Shown one piece after another: positions 1 through 9,194 of a stretch of 64,000 bases of DNA. The translations under genes were made by a program, and so were the position numbers. Under the pieces are notes generated by a model. It had not been told where the DNA came from and searched no databases. It worked only from the letters and a program-made list of their open reading frames with translations. Each line of letters starts with the position of its first letter. The stretch's first letter is position 1. This DNA is from Salipiger bermudensis (lineage in GTDB: Bacteria; Pseudomonadota; Alphaproteobacteria; Rhodobacterales; Rhodobacteraceae): assembly GCF_020171625.1 (NCBI RefSeq), contig NZ_JAIUZY010000005.1:310001-374000 (forward strand). The letters are read 5' to 3'.

Positions 1-906
1 CAGGCCGACAACTGGCGCGCGCTCGGCGGTCCGGATGCGCCAGTGGTCCTGCACCTGCGCAATGCCAGCTCGGGGCTGTCGCAGGGCATCGAGGACCGGC
101 TGCTGCGGCCCTCGGGGCTGGTGCTCGGGGGCGAGATCAAGCGCCACGGCGGCAATGCCGCGCTGTCCGAGGCGGTTTCCCGCGATCCGCTGGGCATCGG
201 ACTGGCAAGCTATTCCGAGATCGGCAACACCAAGCCGCTGCGCCTCACCGGCAGTTGCGGGTTCGAGCTGCGCGGACAACGCGCGGCGATCAAGACCGAG
301 GACTACCCGCTCACGGCGCCGATGTTTCTCTACCTGCCCGCGCGGCGTCTGCCCGCGCTGGCGCGGGAGTTCCTCGCCTACACCCGCAGCGCCGCGGCGC
401 AGATCGTGATCCGCCGCGCCGGGTTCGTGGACCAGATGCCCGAGGAGATCGCGCTGGCGCAACAGGGCGACCGGCTTGCCAACGCCATCGTCGTAGCCGA
501 GGGCGATCAGGGTCTGGCGGGGCTGCAGCGTCTGGTCGCGACGCTCGCGCCGATGCGGCGGCTGACCACCTCGTTCCGGTTCGAGGAGGGCGAAACCGCG
601 CTCGATGCGCAGTCGCGCTCGAACGTGCAGCAACTGGCGCGGGCGCTCGAGGCGGGCGAGTATGACGGGCGCGAACTGGTCTTCGTGGGCTTTTCCGACG
701 CGCAGGGGGAGGCCGAGGCCAATCTCGAGATCGCCTATGATCGGGCCGAGGCGGTGCGCGCGGCGGTGCTGAACGCGGCCGAGGCGGCGGATCTCCGGCG
801 CCTCGAGCTTGGGGTGGAGGCCTTTGGCGAGGCCATGCCCATGGCCTGCGACGACACGGTCTGGGGCCGGCAGGTGAACCGGCGCGTCGAGGTCTGGCTG
901 CGCTGA
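1..906 (+). CDS. Substrate-binding (PstS-like)/OmpA-domain fusion protein, 5' end outside the window
   Basis: The frame is open from base 1, so the gene starts upstream and only about 301 C-terminal residues are seen. The N-terminal visible part looks like a type-2 periplasmic substrate-binding lobe of the phosphate ABC (PstS-like) kind. The last ~110 residues form an OmpA-like peptidoglycan-binding domain, with the signature stretch LVFVGFSDAQGEAEAN and a closing NRRVEVWLR. Such fusions are known in Rhodobacterales and should sit in the periplasm anchored to the cell wall. The ligand is not shown by the sequence. It converges on radC. Confidence 0.8.
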   Translation, partial: QADNWRALGGPDAPVVLHLRNASSGLSQGIEDRLLRPSGLVLGGEIKRHGGNAALSEAVSRDPLGIGLASYSEIGNTKPLRLTGSCGFELRGQRAAIKTEDYPLTAPMFLYLPARRLPALAREFLAYTRSAAAQIVIRRAGFVDQMPEEIALAQQGDRLANAIVVAEGDQGLAGLQRLVATLAPMRRLTTSFRFEEGETALDAQSRSNVQQLARALEAGEYDGRELVFVGFSDAQGEAEANLEIAYDRAEAVRAAVLNAAEAADLRRLELGVEAFGEAMPMACDDTVWGRQVNRRVEVWLR

Positions 907-938
907 CCTCGGGCGCGGGGCGGTGGCGTTGCCTGGCC

Positions 939-957
939 CTCGAGCGTGTGTCTCGAG
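939..957. terminator. Short hairpin between convergent genes
   Basis: Two copies of the palindrome CTCGAG are separated by 7 bases, giving a 6-bp stem between the convergent OmpA-fusion gene and radC. No T-run follows on either strand, so a terminator role is only an inference. Confidence 0.25.
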
Positions 958-960
958 ACA

Positions 961-1716
961 TCAAAGCAGCCCCTCGGCGCGAAAGCTGAGCTCACGCGAC
1001 CGGCCGATCACGAGGTGATCGTACAGGGTGATCCCGAGCGCCTCGGCGGCGATGCGGATCTGCTCGGTCATCTCGATATCGGCACCGCTCGGGGTCGGGT
1101 TGCCGGAGGGATGGTTGTGCACGAGGATCAGCGCCGAGGCGTTGAGTTCGAGCGCGCGTTTCACCACCTCGCGGGGATAGACCGGCACGTGATCCACCGT
1201 GCCCCGTGCCTGCGCCTCGTCGGCGATCAGCACGTTCTTGCGGTCGAGAAACAGGATGCGGAACTGCTCCGTCTCGCGGTGCGCCATCGTGGTCTGACAG
1301 TAAGTGAGCAAGGCATTCCAAGAGCTGACCACCGGGCGTTGCAACACCCGTGAGCGCGCCAGCCTGTGCGCCGCCGCCTCGACGAGCTTAAGCTCGGTGA
1401 TCACGGACTCCCCCACACCCGCGACAGCTCCCAGACGGTGTTCCGGGGCGGAAACCACGGCGTTGAAATCGCCGAAGGTCTCGAGCAGGACGCGCACCAA
1501 CGGCTTCACATCGCGCCGCGGAATGGCGCGGAATAGCAGCAGTTCGAGCATCTCGTAATCCGGCAGGGCATCGGCGCCGCCCTCTCGGAACCTTTGACGC
1601 AGGCGCGCGCGGTGGTCGCTCAGGTAGGAGGGCGCGGGTGCGTCGGGCGGCACCAGCGTTTCGTCCCCGCCGAACAGCGAGGCCTGACCATCGGCGAATT
1701 GCGAACCCTTTGCCAT
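961..1716 (-). CDS. radC: RadC/JAB-domain protein (UPF0758)
   Basis: A 251-residue protein of the RadC family. The N-terminal third carries a helix-hairpin-helix-like region and the C-terminal half a JAB/MPN metalloprotease-like fold. The JAMM zinc motif is intact: H200-N-H202 with HPSGNPTPSGAD giving HxH(x7)SxxD. The family was named after an E. coli repair mutant, but its real role is unsettled; the fold suggests a metal-dependent hydrolase. The start ATG leaves a normal length. It is convergent with the OmpA-fusion gene, and dedA lies downstream on the opposite side. Confidence 0.93.
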   Translation of the reverse strand: MAKGSQFADGQASLFGGDETLVPPDAPAPSYLSDHRARLRQRFREGGADALPDYEMLELLLFRAIPRRDVKPLVRVLLETFGDFNAVVSAPEHRLGAVAGVGESVITELKLVEAAAHRLARSRVLQRPVVSSWNALLTYCQTTMAHRETEQFRILFLDRKNVLIADEAQARGTVDHVPVYPREVVKRALELNASALILVHNHPSGNPTPSGADIEMTEQIRIAAEALGITLYDHLVIGRSRELSFRAEGLL

Positions 1717-1794
1717 GGCCGTCAGGGTGACGGATTTCAGGTTACAGAAAGGTTAAAGCTGGAGCGGTTCCGCCGGACAGGGGGAGGGACACGC

Positions 1795-2439
1795 TTATTC
1801 GCGGCTCTCGCTGCCTTCGCTGTCCTCGTGGCCCTCGCGGCGCACCCGGCGGCCATAGGTCGCTACGCGCCAGAGGTAGGTGCCGACCAGCGCCACCACC
1901 ACGAGGGTCGACAGCGGGTTGAGCCATTCGCTGACCGCCTCGTAGCTGCCCTCGAGCAAGTACCCGGCGAGCGTGAGAAGCGACGTCCAGATCACGGTGC
2001 CGAGCGCGCTCAGGCCGAGGAACCAGCCGCGCGGCATCCGCCGGACACCTGCCGGAACTGAGATGAAGGTGCGCACGGTCGGAATGACGCGCCCGAACAG
2101 CACCGCGCTGCCGCCGTGACGGTCGAACCAGCCGTTGGCGCGGTCGAACTCTTCGGGCGACACCGCGAGCCAGCGGCCATGGCGCTGCGACAGATGGCGC
2201 AGCCGTTTCAGCCCGATGCGGCGCCCGATCCAGTACCAGAGATAGGCGCCTGCCAGCGATCCGGCGCTGCCGGCGAGGATCACCACCGGAAGCGACATGG
2301 TGTTGCGCGCGGCGTTGAACCCGGCCAGCGGCATGATGAGCTCTGACGGGATCGGGGGAAAGACGTTCTCGAGAAACATCAGCAGCGCGACGCCGAAGGC
2401 GCCCATGCTGTCGATGAGGTTGGTGATCCAGTCAAACAT
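1795..2439 (-). CDS. DedA/VTT-family inner-membrane protein
   Basis: A 214-residue polytopic membrane protein. It shows the DedA motifs FLENVFPPIPSE near the N-terminus and GRVIPTVRTFISVPAG in the middle, with hydrophobic segments around them and a charged Arg/Glu/Ser C-terminal tail. DedA proteins are linked to undecaprenyl-phosphate and phospholipid translocation and to envelope proton-motive-force homeostasis. The lipid moved by this one cannot be read from sequence. It lies downstream of dnaJ on the same strand, but a strong terminator separates the two. Confidence 0.9.
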   Translation of the reverse strand: MFDWITNLIDSMGAFGVALLMFLENVFPPIPSELIMPLAGFNAARNTMSLPVVILAGSAGSLAGAYLWYWIGRRIGLKRLRHLSQRHGRWLAVSPEEFDRANGWFDRHGGSAVLFGRVIPTVRTFISVPAGVRRMPRGWFLGLSALGTVIWTSLLTLAGYLLEGSYEAVSEWLNPLSTLVVVALVGTYLWRVATYGRRVRREGHEDSEGSESRE

Positions 2440-2448
2440 CGGTTTCGG

Positions 2449-2492
2449 CTCGCAAAAATGAACAGGGCCCGGGGAGTGAACCCGGGCCCTGT
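2449..2492 (-). terminator. Rho-independent terminator of dnaK-dnaJ
   Basis: A perfect 12-bp stem has arms ACAGGGCCCGGG (2462-2473) and CCCGGGCCCTGT (2481-2492) and a 7-base loop. Read on the minus strand it is followed by a run of five T. It lies 100 bp past the dnaJ stop and just before dedA. Confidence 0.85.
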
Positions 2493-2591
2493 GAGGATTG
2501 TTCCGCTCTGTTGTACTCGCGTGGCGCGAACTGCGAGCGCCGATGCGCGCCGGCTCTCCGCATCGAAGCGGTGGCCGGCTCCGACCGGCGA

Positions 2592-3749
2592 TCAGCCCTT
2601 CATCGAATCCCAGAAGTTGCGCACCGACGAGAAGAAGCTGTGCGACTCGGGATTGTTGTCCTCGCTCAGCTCCTCGAACTCGCGCAGAAGCTCTTTCTGG
2701 CGCGATGTCAGGTTCACCGGCGTCTCGACCGCGAGCTCGATGAACATGTCGCCGGCGGTGCCGCCACGCAGGGCGGGCATCCCCTTGCCGCGCAGGCGCA
2801 TCTGCCGGCCCGACTGGCTGCCGGCGGGGATCTTCACCCGGCTGCGGCCGCCGTCGATCGTCGGCACCTCGATGTCACCACCCAGCGCCGCCGTCGCCAT
2901 CGACACCGGAACCCGGCAATGCAGCTCGTTGCCCTCGCGTTCAAAGATCTCGTGCTTCCTCACATCGATGAAGATGTAGAGGTCGCCCGGAGGTCCGCCG
3001 CGCATCCCGGCCTCGCCCTCACCGGCAAGCCGGATGCGGGTGCCGGTCTCGACCCCGGCGGGGATGTTGACCGACAGCGCGCGTTCACGCTGCACACGGC
3101 CCTGACCGCCGCACTTGGAGCAGGGGTTCTTGATGATCTGGCCAAGGCCCGAGCAGGTCGGACAAGTGCGCTCCACGGTGAAGAAGCCCTGGGTCGCGCG
3201 CACCTTGCCCATGCCAGAACAGGTCGGACAGGTCACCGGTTCGGCGCCGCCTTCTGCGCCCGAGCCGTTGCACTCGTCGCACTGCACCGAGCTGGGCACG
3301 TTGATGGTCTTTTGCAGGCCGTTATAGGCCTCCTCGAGCGTCACGCGCAGATTGTAGCGCAGGTCGGCCCCGCGTGCGGCGCGCTGCCGTCCGCCGCCGC
3401 CTTGGCGTCCGCCCATGAAATCGCCGAAGAGATCGTCGAACACGTCGGAGAACGCGCTGGCGAAATCGCCCTGGCCCTGGAAGCCGCCGCCGGGACGGCC
3501 ACCGCCGCCACCGCCCATGCCACCTTCGAAGGCCGCGTGGCCGAAGCGGTCATAGGCTGCTTTCTTCTCCGGGTCCTTCAGGACGTCGTAGGCCTCGTTG
3601 GCCTCCTTGAAGAGGTTCTCGGCATCGGGGTTGTCGGCGTTCCGGTCGGGATGGAGCTCCTTGGCCTTCTTGCGATAGCCCTTCTTGATCTCGTCCGCGG
3701 AGGCACCTTTGCTGACACCGAGCACGTCGTAATAGTCACGCTTGGACAT
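2592..3749 (-). CDS. dnaJ: Chaperone protein DnaJ (Hsp40)
   Basis: A 385-residue type I Hsp40 that delivers unfolded substrates to DnaK and stimulates its ATPase. The J-domain occupies residues 1-70 with HPD at 33-35. A Gly/Phe-rich region follows (runs of Gly at about 76-90). The zinc domain has all four CxxCxGxG repeats ([32 protein letters not shown]), followed by the C-terminal beta-barrel domains. The gene is immediately downstream of dnaK (80 bp) with a hairpin between them, a classic dnaKJ operon. Confidence 0.98.
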   Translation of the reverse strand: MSKRDYYDVLGVSKGASADEIKKGYRKKAKELHPDRNADNPDAENLFKEANEAYDVLKDPEKKAAYDRFGHAAFEGGMGGGGGGRPGGGFQGQGDFASAFSDVFDDLFGDFMGGRQGGGGRQRAARGADLRYNLRVTLEEAYNGLQKTINVPSSVQCDECNGSGAEGGAEPVTCPTCSGMGKVRATQGFFTVERTCPTCSGLGQIIKNPCSKCGGQGRVQRERALSVNIPAGVETGTRIRLAGEGEAGMRGGPPGDLYIFIDVRKHEIFEREGNELHCRVPVSMATAALGGDIEVPTIDGGRSRVKIPAGSQSGRQMRLRGKGMPALRGGTAGDMFIELAVETPVNLTSRQKELLREFEELSEDNNPESHSFFSSVRNFWDSMKG

Positions 3750-3778
3750 TCATGCCCTCCTGTATCCCGGAACGGAGA

Positions 3779-3807
3779 GGGGCCGGCCCGGCATCCGGAC
3801 CGGCCCC
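3779..3807 (-). other. Intercistronic hairpin between dnaK and dnaJ
   Basis: Arms GGGGCCGGCCCGG (3779-3791) and CCGGACCGGCCCC (3795-3807) form a 13-bp stem with one mismatch and a 3-base loop. No T-run follows on the minus strand. It could act as a partial terminator or an mRNA-stabilising end that keeps DnaK above DnaJ; this is inferred. Confidence 0.55.
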
Positions 3808-3829
3808 CGCTCTGTTCCTATGCGCGGCC

Positions 3830-5758
3830 TCAGCTGCGCTTGTCGTTGCCAAGGTCCTCGAAATCGGCATCGACGATATCGTCGTCACCGGCGTTCGAGT
3901 TGCTGTCGTCGGCGGACTGGGGCTCTTCCGCGCCGTCACCGGCATCGGCCTGAGCCTTGTAGATCGCCTCGCCCAGCTTCATGGCGGACTCGGTGACGTT
4001 CTGGATGCCGGCCTTGATCTTGTCGGCCTTCACGTCGTCCTTCTCGAGGTCTTCCTTCAGCGCGGACACGGCCAGCTCGATCGCTTCGATGGTCGTCGGA
4101 TCGACCTTGTCGCTGTGCTCTTCCATCGACTTCTCGGTCGAGTGGATGAGGCTCTCGGCCTGGTTGCGCGCCTCGACGAGCTCGCGACGCTCCTTGTCCT
4201 TCTCGGAGTTCTCTTCGGCTTCCTGGACCATCTTTTCGATGTCCTCGTCCGAGAGACCGCCCGAGGCCTGGATGGTGATCTTCTGCTCTTTGTTCGTGCC
4301 CTTGTCCTTGGCGGACACGGAGACGATGCCGTTGGCGTCGATGTCGAAGGTCACCTCGATCTGCGGCAGGCCGCGCGGTGCCGGCGGGATCTGCTCGAGA
4401 TTGAACTGGCCGAGCATCTTGTTGTCGGCAGCCATCTCGCGCTCACCCTGGAAGACGCGGATCGTCACGGCCGACTGGTTGTCTTCGGCGGTGGAGAAGA
4501 TCTGCGACTTCTTGGTCGGGATCGTGGTGTTGCGGTCGATCAGGCGGGTGAACACGCCACCCAGCGTCTCGATGCCCAGCGACAGCGGGGTCACGTCGAG
4601 CAGGACCACGTCCTTCACGTCACCCTGCAGAACACCGGCCTGAATGGCGGCGCCCATGGCGACAACCTCGTCCGGGTTCACACCCTTGTGCGGCTCCTTG
4701 CCGAAGAACTTGGTCACCTCTTCGATGACCTTCGGCATGCGGGTCTGACCACCGACCAGAACGATCTCGTCGATCTCGTCCTTCGACAAGCCTGCGTCCT
4801 TGAGGGCCGCCTGACAGGGCTTGATCGAGTTCTTGATCAGGTCGCCCACGAGGCTTTCCAGCTTGGCGCGGGTCAGTTTCATGACCATGTGCAGCGGCTG
4901 GCCGCCCGAACCCATCGAGATGAACGGCTGGTTGATCTCGGTCTGGGTCGCGCTCGACAGCTCGATCTTGGCCTTTTCAGCGGCTTCCTTGAGACGCTGC
5001 AGGGCCATCTTGTCCTTGGTCAGGTCGACCTGGTGCTCTTTCTTGAACTCGTCCGCCAGGTAGTTGACGATCCGCATGTCGAAGTCTTCACCGCCGAGGA
5101 ACGTGTCGCCGTTGGTGGACTTCACCTCGAACAGGCCATCGTCAATCTCGAGGATGGTGACGTCAAAGGTGCCGCCGCCAAGGTCATACACGGCGATGGT
5201 CTTGGTCTCTTTCTTGTCGAGACCATAGGCCAGCGCGGCCGCGGTCGGCTCGTTGATGATGCGCAGGACTTCGAGACCGGCGATCTTGCCGGCGTCCTTG
5301 GTGGCCTGACGCTGGGCGTCGTTGAAATAGGCCGGCACGGTGATGACCGCCTGGGTCACCTCTTCGCCGAGATAGCTCTCGGCGGTTTCCTTCATCTTGC
5401 CGAGGATGAAGGCGGAAATCTGCGAAGGCGAATACTTTTCGCCCTTGGCTTCAACCCATGCGTCGCCATTGCCGCCGTCGACGATCTTGTAGGGCACGAT
5501 GCCCTGATCCTTGGTCACCTCGGCGTCGGTGGTGCGACGGCCGATCAGACGCTTGACGGCAAAGATGGTGGCTTCGGGGTTGGTGACGGCCTGGCGCTTT
5601 GCGGGCTGGCCGACGAGGCGTTCATCGTCGGCAAATGCGACGATGGAGGGGGTGGTGCGGGTGCCTTCGGCGTTTTCGATCACGCGCGCCTGGCTGCCAT
5701 CCATGATGGCGACGCAGGAGTTCGTGGTGCCGAGGTCGATACCGATAACTTTACCCAT
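3830..5758 (-). CDS. dnaK: Chaperone protein DnaK (Hsp70)
   Basis: A 642-residue Hsp70. It opens [18 protein letters not shown], the phosphate-1 motif, with the second phosphate motif [14 protein letters not shown] and the adenosine motif [10 protein letters not shown]. The substrate domain and helical lid follow, ending in an acidic Asp/Glu-rich tail. The frame extends 6 codons upstream, but ATG 5758 is chosen because it gives the family N-terminus and is preceded by GGAAAGGGAT on the minus strand. It is the first gene of the dnaK-dnaJ operon and is served by the heat-shock promoter at 5872-5901. Confidence 0.98.
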   Translation of the reverse strand: MGKVIGIDLGTTNSCVAIMDGSQARVIENAEGTRTTPSIVAFADDERLVGQPAKRQAVTNPEATIFAVKRLIGRRTTDAEVTKDQGIVPYKIVDGGNGDAWVEAKGEKYSPSQISAFILGKMKETAESYLGEEVTQAVITVPAYFNDAQRQATKDAGKIAGLEVLRIINEPTAAALAYGLDKKETKTIAVYDLGGGTFDVTILEIDDGLFEVKSTNGDTFLGGEDFDMRIVNYLADEFKKEHQVDLTKDKMALQRLKEAAEKAKIELSSATQTEINQPFISMGSGGQPLHMVMKLTRAKLESLVGDLIKNSIKPCQAALKDAGLSKDEIDEIVLVGGQTRMPKVIEEVTKFFGKEPHKGVNPDEVVAMGAAIQAGVLQGDVKDVVLLDVTPLSLGIETLGGVFTRLIDRNTTIPTKKSQIFSTAEDNQSAVTIRVFQGEREMAADNKMLGQFNLEQIPPAPRGLPQIEVTFDIDANGIVSVSAKDKGTNKEQKITIQASGGLSDEDIEKMVQEAEENSEKDKERRELVEARNQAESLIHSTEKSMEEHSDKVDPTTIEAIELAVSALKEDLEKDDVKADKIKAGIQNVTESAMKLGEAIYKAQADAGDGAEEPQSADDSNSNAGDDDIVDADFEDLGNDKRS

Positions 5759-5871
5759 ACTTCGATCCCTTTCCAATTCAAGGCGATGACACGAGGCGTC
5801 GGACCCGATTACGGCATCCAGCCCCGCTGGTTAGCGATGCCGTTTGGCCGGGGCCTCGCGGCTTCGGACGG

Positions 5872-5901
5872 TATATAAGGAGGGGGTTTCAGCGCTGCAA
5901 G
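5872..5901 (-). promoter_or_regulatory. RpoH (sigma-32) type promoter of dnaKJ
   Basis: On the minus strand CTTG (5898-5901) is followed after exactly 17 bases by CCTTATATA (5872-5880). This fits the alphaproteobacterial RpoH pattern of a CTTG -35 and a C/T-rich TATAT -10 region. The predicted start lies about 105 bases upstream of dnaK. No CIRCE inverted repeat was seen in this gap. Confidence 0.75.
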
Positions 5902-5977
5902 CGCCCTGCCACCGCTGAATCCGCCGAATCCGGGGATTTTCTTTGCGACGCGCCGTGCTTTGCGAAAGAAAGTGGCC

Positions 5978-6583
5978 ATGGCACATCATATCGAACAGCG
6001 CGGCTTCCGGATCTACCCCGACTATCTTGACCGCCCGGCGCAGGAGGCACTGATAGAGCGTTTGCGCGCCTGTCTGCGCGTCGCGCCGCTTTACCAGCCG
6101 GTGACCCCGCGCGGGCAGAAGATGTCGGTGCGGATGTCGGCGGCGGGACAATTCGGCTGGGTCACCGACCGGCGCGGCTACCGCTACGAGCCGCGCCACC
6201 CCGAGGGCATGGACTGGCCGCCGATCCCCGAGGAGGTGCTGGCGATCTGGCGCGACGTGTCGGGCTGCGCCCGCGCGCCCGAATGCTGCCTGATCAACTG
6301 GTACGGCGAGGGCGCCCGCATGGGGCTGCATCAGGACAAGGACGAGGCGGATTTCGCCTGCCCGGTGGTGTCGGTCTCGCTTGGCGATGACGGGCTGTTC
6401 CGCATGGGGAACACCGAGCGCGGCGGCAAGACCGAGTCGGTCTGGCTGGGCTCGGGCGCGGTGGTGGTGATGGGCGGCGAGGCCCGGCTGCGCCACCACG
6501 GCGTCGACCGCATCCGCTTCGGCTCGTCGACGCTGCTGCCGCAGGGCGGGCGCATCAACCTGACGCTGCGGGTGGTGACCTGA
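5978..6583 (+). CDS. alkB: Alpha-ketoglutarate-dependent dioxygenase AlkB
   Basis: A 201-residue Fe(II)/2-oxoglutarate dioxygenase that removes 1-methyladenine and 3-methylcytosine from DNA oxidatively. The iron motif HxD is seen in LHQDKDEADF, the distal His probably in RLRHHGVDRIRFG, and the 2OG-binding Arg near the C-terminus in GRINLTLRV. ATG 5978 is preferred over the in-frame TTG at 5960 because it gives the normal length. It is divergent from dnaK and shares the 220-bp gap. A second alkylation-repair pair (Ada/Ogt) lies at 29-30 kb. Confidence 0.93.
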   Translation: MAHHIEQRGFRIYPDYLDRPAQEALIERLRACLRVAPLYQPVTPRGQKMSVRMSAAGQFGWVTDRRGYRYEPRHPEGMDWPPIPEEVLAIWRDVSGCARAPECCLINWYGEGARMGLHQDKDEADFACPVVSVSLGDDGLFRMGNTERGGKTESVWLGSGAVVVMGGEARLRHHGVDRIRFGSSTLLPQGGRINLTLRVVT

Positions 6584-6948
6584 GGGCAGGCGCTTCGGGA
6601 CTTATCCTTTGCTTGCTGGGAGCGGTGCTCGCCTCATGATCCGGCGTCCACACCCGAACTCACGACAGCGCAAGGCGCTCGTCCCGCGCGAGCGGAATGC
6701 GAGGGTCGCGTGCCCGGCGATCCAACCCCTCGGGGACCACCCCGGCTCCGCTCTCCCGGAAACCGCGGCCCCCTGTTTCTGTCCGGCGGATCGGTCGGCC
6801 GGTTGGCTGGCTTCGTGCCCTCGCCCTGCAAGCGTGCGTGCAGATCTCAGGGAATGACCCGTGGGTCAGCGCACAGTCCCCCTGAGAAACGGAGAAGGGC
6901 GGACCAGATGGCCCGCCCCTGAACGCGTCGCGATGGTTCAGTCGGCGC
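6584..6948. other. Intergenic region between alkB and the phytase-like gene
   Basis: 365 bases between convergent genes. Apart from the hairpin at 6897-6918 I see no gene, tRNA or clear repeat. A 120-codon frame on the minus strand has no recognisable content and runs into the next gene. Confidence 0.6.
6897..6918 (-). terminator. Probable terminator of the phytase-like gene
   Basis: Arms GGGCGGACC and GGCCCGCCC form a 9-bp stem with one mismatch and an AGAT loop. On the minus strand it lies 30 bases after the stop codon and is followed by a T/C-rich stretch (TTCTCCGTTTCTC). Confidence 0.55.
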
Positions 6949-9108
6949 TCACTCGAGGTCGAAGGACCAGAAGAAGGTCTCGCCCGAGCTGTCGTCGACG
7001 CCGTCATTGTCGGTCGAGACATAGACGGTGCCGTCCTCGGTGATCGCGAGGCCCTCGACCTTGTCGACCACGTAGCCGCCCCAGCCCTTCAGGTCGGGGA
7101 TCAGGTCGCGCACCTCTTCCTTGCCGACCACAGGCAGCTCGCCGCCAAGTGCCGCAGGCTGCATCTCGGAGAGGGCAATGCGGTAGATCTTCTTGGTCAC
7201 GGCATTGGCGCCGATCTGGTTGTCACGCTCCACGACATAGACGTGATCGCCATGCGCGGTGATCTCGGACAGGCCGACCCAGCCGGTCTCGGGCGTGGCC
7301 TTGGGATAGAGCACGGCGCCCCATTCCCCGGTTTCGGGCGTGTAGGACACCAGCTTGACGTGATCCTCCGGATCGTCGCCCCACTCGCGCTGCACCGCCA
7401 TCCACAGCGTGCCGTCGATCATGGTGACGCCCTCGAAGCCGAAACGCGTCTCGACCGCCAGCAGCTCGGCGGGCAGGGAGACCTCTTCCTCGATCTCGCC
7501 CTCGGCCGTCACGTGGTAGAGCGCGTGCGGCACCAGCCGGTCGGTGCGGCCCTCGGAGGCCAGCCAGAAACCGCCCTCGCCATCGGTGGTGATGCCCTCG
7601 AGGTCGAGCTTCTGCGCGTTGCGACCGGCGCGGGTGACGTCGGTCGCCGCGACGATGCGGGCCGGGCTCTGCGACGGGTCGATGGTGAAGATGCGCGGCT
7701 GGTAGCCGTAGAAGCTGTCGTTGACGGCGTAGATCATGCCGTCATCGCCGGCGACCATGCCCGAGATCGCACCCCAGCCGATCAGCTCGTCGGCGCCCTC
7801 TGAGGTCAGCGTCGGGTACTGCGCTTCGCCTTCGGCATATTCGTAGATCATCACATGCGCGCGCACGCCGCCGTCCTCGACGAGGTCTTCCTCGTTGGCG
7901 GTGACGAAGAGGTTGCGCTGCGGGATCGCCACGGCGCCCTCGGGGGCGATGCCCGAGGGCAGCAGTTGCGTCAGCACCGGCGCGGCGGGATCGGTCATAT
8001 CATAGACGCCGACCATCGAGGCGCGCTCGGCCAGCAGGAAGAGGAACGGCGTGTCGCCGAAGCTGGCGAACTCCATGCCCTCGGGCTCTACGCCCTTGGC
8101 GTCCGACCGCTTGTCCGGGTAGTGTCCGGCCCGGATCACCGCCTGCTCGAAGTCGGTGCCGCTCTCGAAGACCTCGGTGCCGTCCTTGTGGAACACGGTG
8201 AAGCCGCGCGAGCCGCCATCCATGTCGCCCTCGTTGGCGATGGCGAAGTGCTCGTCGTCGATCCACTGCACGCCATCGGGCTCGCGCACGCGGCCCTCCT
8301 GGTTCTCGGTAAAGAGCAGCGCGCCACGCTCGTCGGTGGCGTCGATGCCGGTCAGGTCGACCGAACCGGCGGAGAAGTGCGACAGCACCTCGCCTGACTT
8401 GTCGAGCACCACGATGTGGTTGTTTTCCTGCAGCGTCACGACGATCTCGCCGGCGCCGTTCACGTCGACGAACTCGGGTTCGGGGTCTTCCGGCGCGATC
8501 TCGGCAAGGCCGGTCACGTCGGCCTTCACGAGGCTGTCGCAGTCGGCCACGCCATCGACCACGTCGAGGATCGCCACGTAGCCCGCGGGCATCTGCGGCA
8601 CGCGGCCGTCGCCCAGATCTTCGTCACGCTCGTTCTCGATGGCGACGGTGACGAAGCTGCCGTCCTTGGCCATGGCGGTGGAATCCGGCTGGCCGCCGAG
8701 GTCGCATTCGCCCAGAAGCTCGCCCGAGGTCGCGTCGATCATCACCAGCTTGCCCGACGGGTCGGTGTAACTTTCGGAGGTGTTGACGCCGGCGAAGATG
8801 GTGGTGCCGTGCACGTAGACCGAGGTCGGCTCGCCATCGACCGACACGTTGCCGAGCGGCTTGGGATTGGCCGGGTCGGTGATGTCGATGCGGCCGATCA
8901 CGCCCAGCGGGCTGTCGGTATAGACCAGCGTGTTGCCGTCCTCGGTGGCGTAGATGATCTCGGCCGAGGTCACACGGTCGCGGTCTTCGCCCTCGGCCAT
9001 GTTGTCCGGCGTCGCGAACGAGGCGATGCGGTTGAAGCTCATCTCGGCGGCGGCGGCGGATGCCGTCAGCGCGATCGCCGAGGTGAGGCAGAGCGTGCGG
9101 AAATGCAT
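6949..9108 (-). CDS. Secreted esterase-like phytase-family beta-propeller protein
   Basis: A 719-residue exported protein. ATG 9108 is chosen because it begins a clean signal peptide (MHFRTLCLTSAIALTASAAA, cleavage near AAA-EMSF) and is preceded by AGGGGACC. The N-terminal ~430 residues look like a repeat-built beta-propeller with choice-of-anchor/LVIVD-like wording (VYDMTDPAAPVLTQLLP). The C-terminal ~290 resemble the phytase-like domain (GRNAQKLDLEGITTDGEGGF, FGFEGVTMIDG). Family members are annotated as esterase-like phytases, but catalysis on phytate has rarely been shown. The Pho-box-like array upstream suggests a phosphate-starvation role. Confidence 0.85.
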   Translation of the reverse strand: MHFRTLCLTSAIALTASAAAAEMSFNRIASFATPDNMAEGEDRDRVTSAEIIYATEDGNTLVYTDSPLGVIGRIDITDPANPKPLGNVSVDGEPTSVYVHGTTIFAGVNTSESYTDPSGKLVMIDATSGELLGECDLGGQPDSTAMAKDGSFVTVAIENERDEDLGDGRVPQMPAGYVAILDVVDGVADCDSLVKADVTGLAEIAPEDPEPEFVDVNGAGEIVVTLQENNHIVVLDKSGEVLSHFSAGSVDLTGIDATDERGALLFTENQEGRVREPDGVQWIDDEHFAIANEGDMDGGSRGFTVFHKDGTEVFESGTDFEQAVIRAGHYPDKRSDAKGVEPEGMEFASFGDTPFLFLLAERASMVGVYDMTDPAAPVLTQLLPSGIAPEGAVAIPQRNLFVTANEEDLVEDGGVRAHVMIYEYAEGEAQYPTLTSEGADELIGWGAISGMVAGDDGMIYAVNDSFYGYQPRIFTIDPSQSPARIVAATDVTRAGRNAQKLDLEGITTDGEGGFWLASEGRTDRLVPHALYHVTAEGEIEEEVSLPAELLAVETRFGFEGVTMIDGTLWMAVQREWGDDPEDHVKLVSYTPETGEWGAVLYPKATPETGWVGLSEITAHGDHVYVVERDNQIGANAVTKKIYRIALSEMQPAALGGELPVVGKEEVRDLIPDLKGWGGYVVDKVEGLAITEDGTVYVSTDNDGVDDSSGETFFWSFDLE

Positions 9109-9154
9109 GGAAGGTCCCCTGTCTTGTTCCGCAGCGAGCCCTAGCGCCCGAGCG

Positions 9155-9194
9155 GTAACGTCCCTGTGACAGGCAGGAGTCAGATTTGTGAAAG
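9155..9194 (-). promoter_or_regulatory. Pho-box-like array of four 7-mers upstream of the phytase-like gene
   Basis: Read on the minus strand, four 7-mers follow each other with exactly 4 bases between each: CTTTCAC, CTGACTC, CTGTCAC, ACGTTAC. PhoB half-sites have the consensus CTGTCAT at 11-bp period, which this matches in spacing and, for the third unit, in 6 of 7 bases. The array ends 46 bases upstream of the start codon at 9108. Binding by PhoB is inferred. Confidence 0.6.

Noticed and set aside
3752-5878. A 708-codon frame on the plus strand opposite dnaK
   Set aside because: Antisense of dnaK, a known source of spurious long frames (formerly mistaken for a dehydrogenase).
6660-7022. 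A 120-codon minus-strand frame in the gap before the phytase-like gene
   Set aside because: It overlaps the real gene, lacks a ribosome binding site and has Arg/Pro-rich reversed-gap composition.
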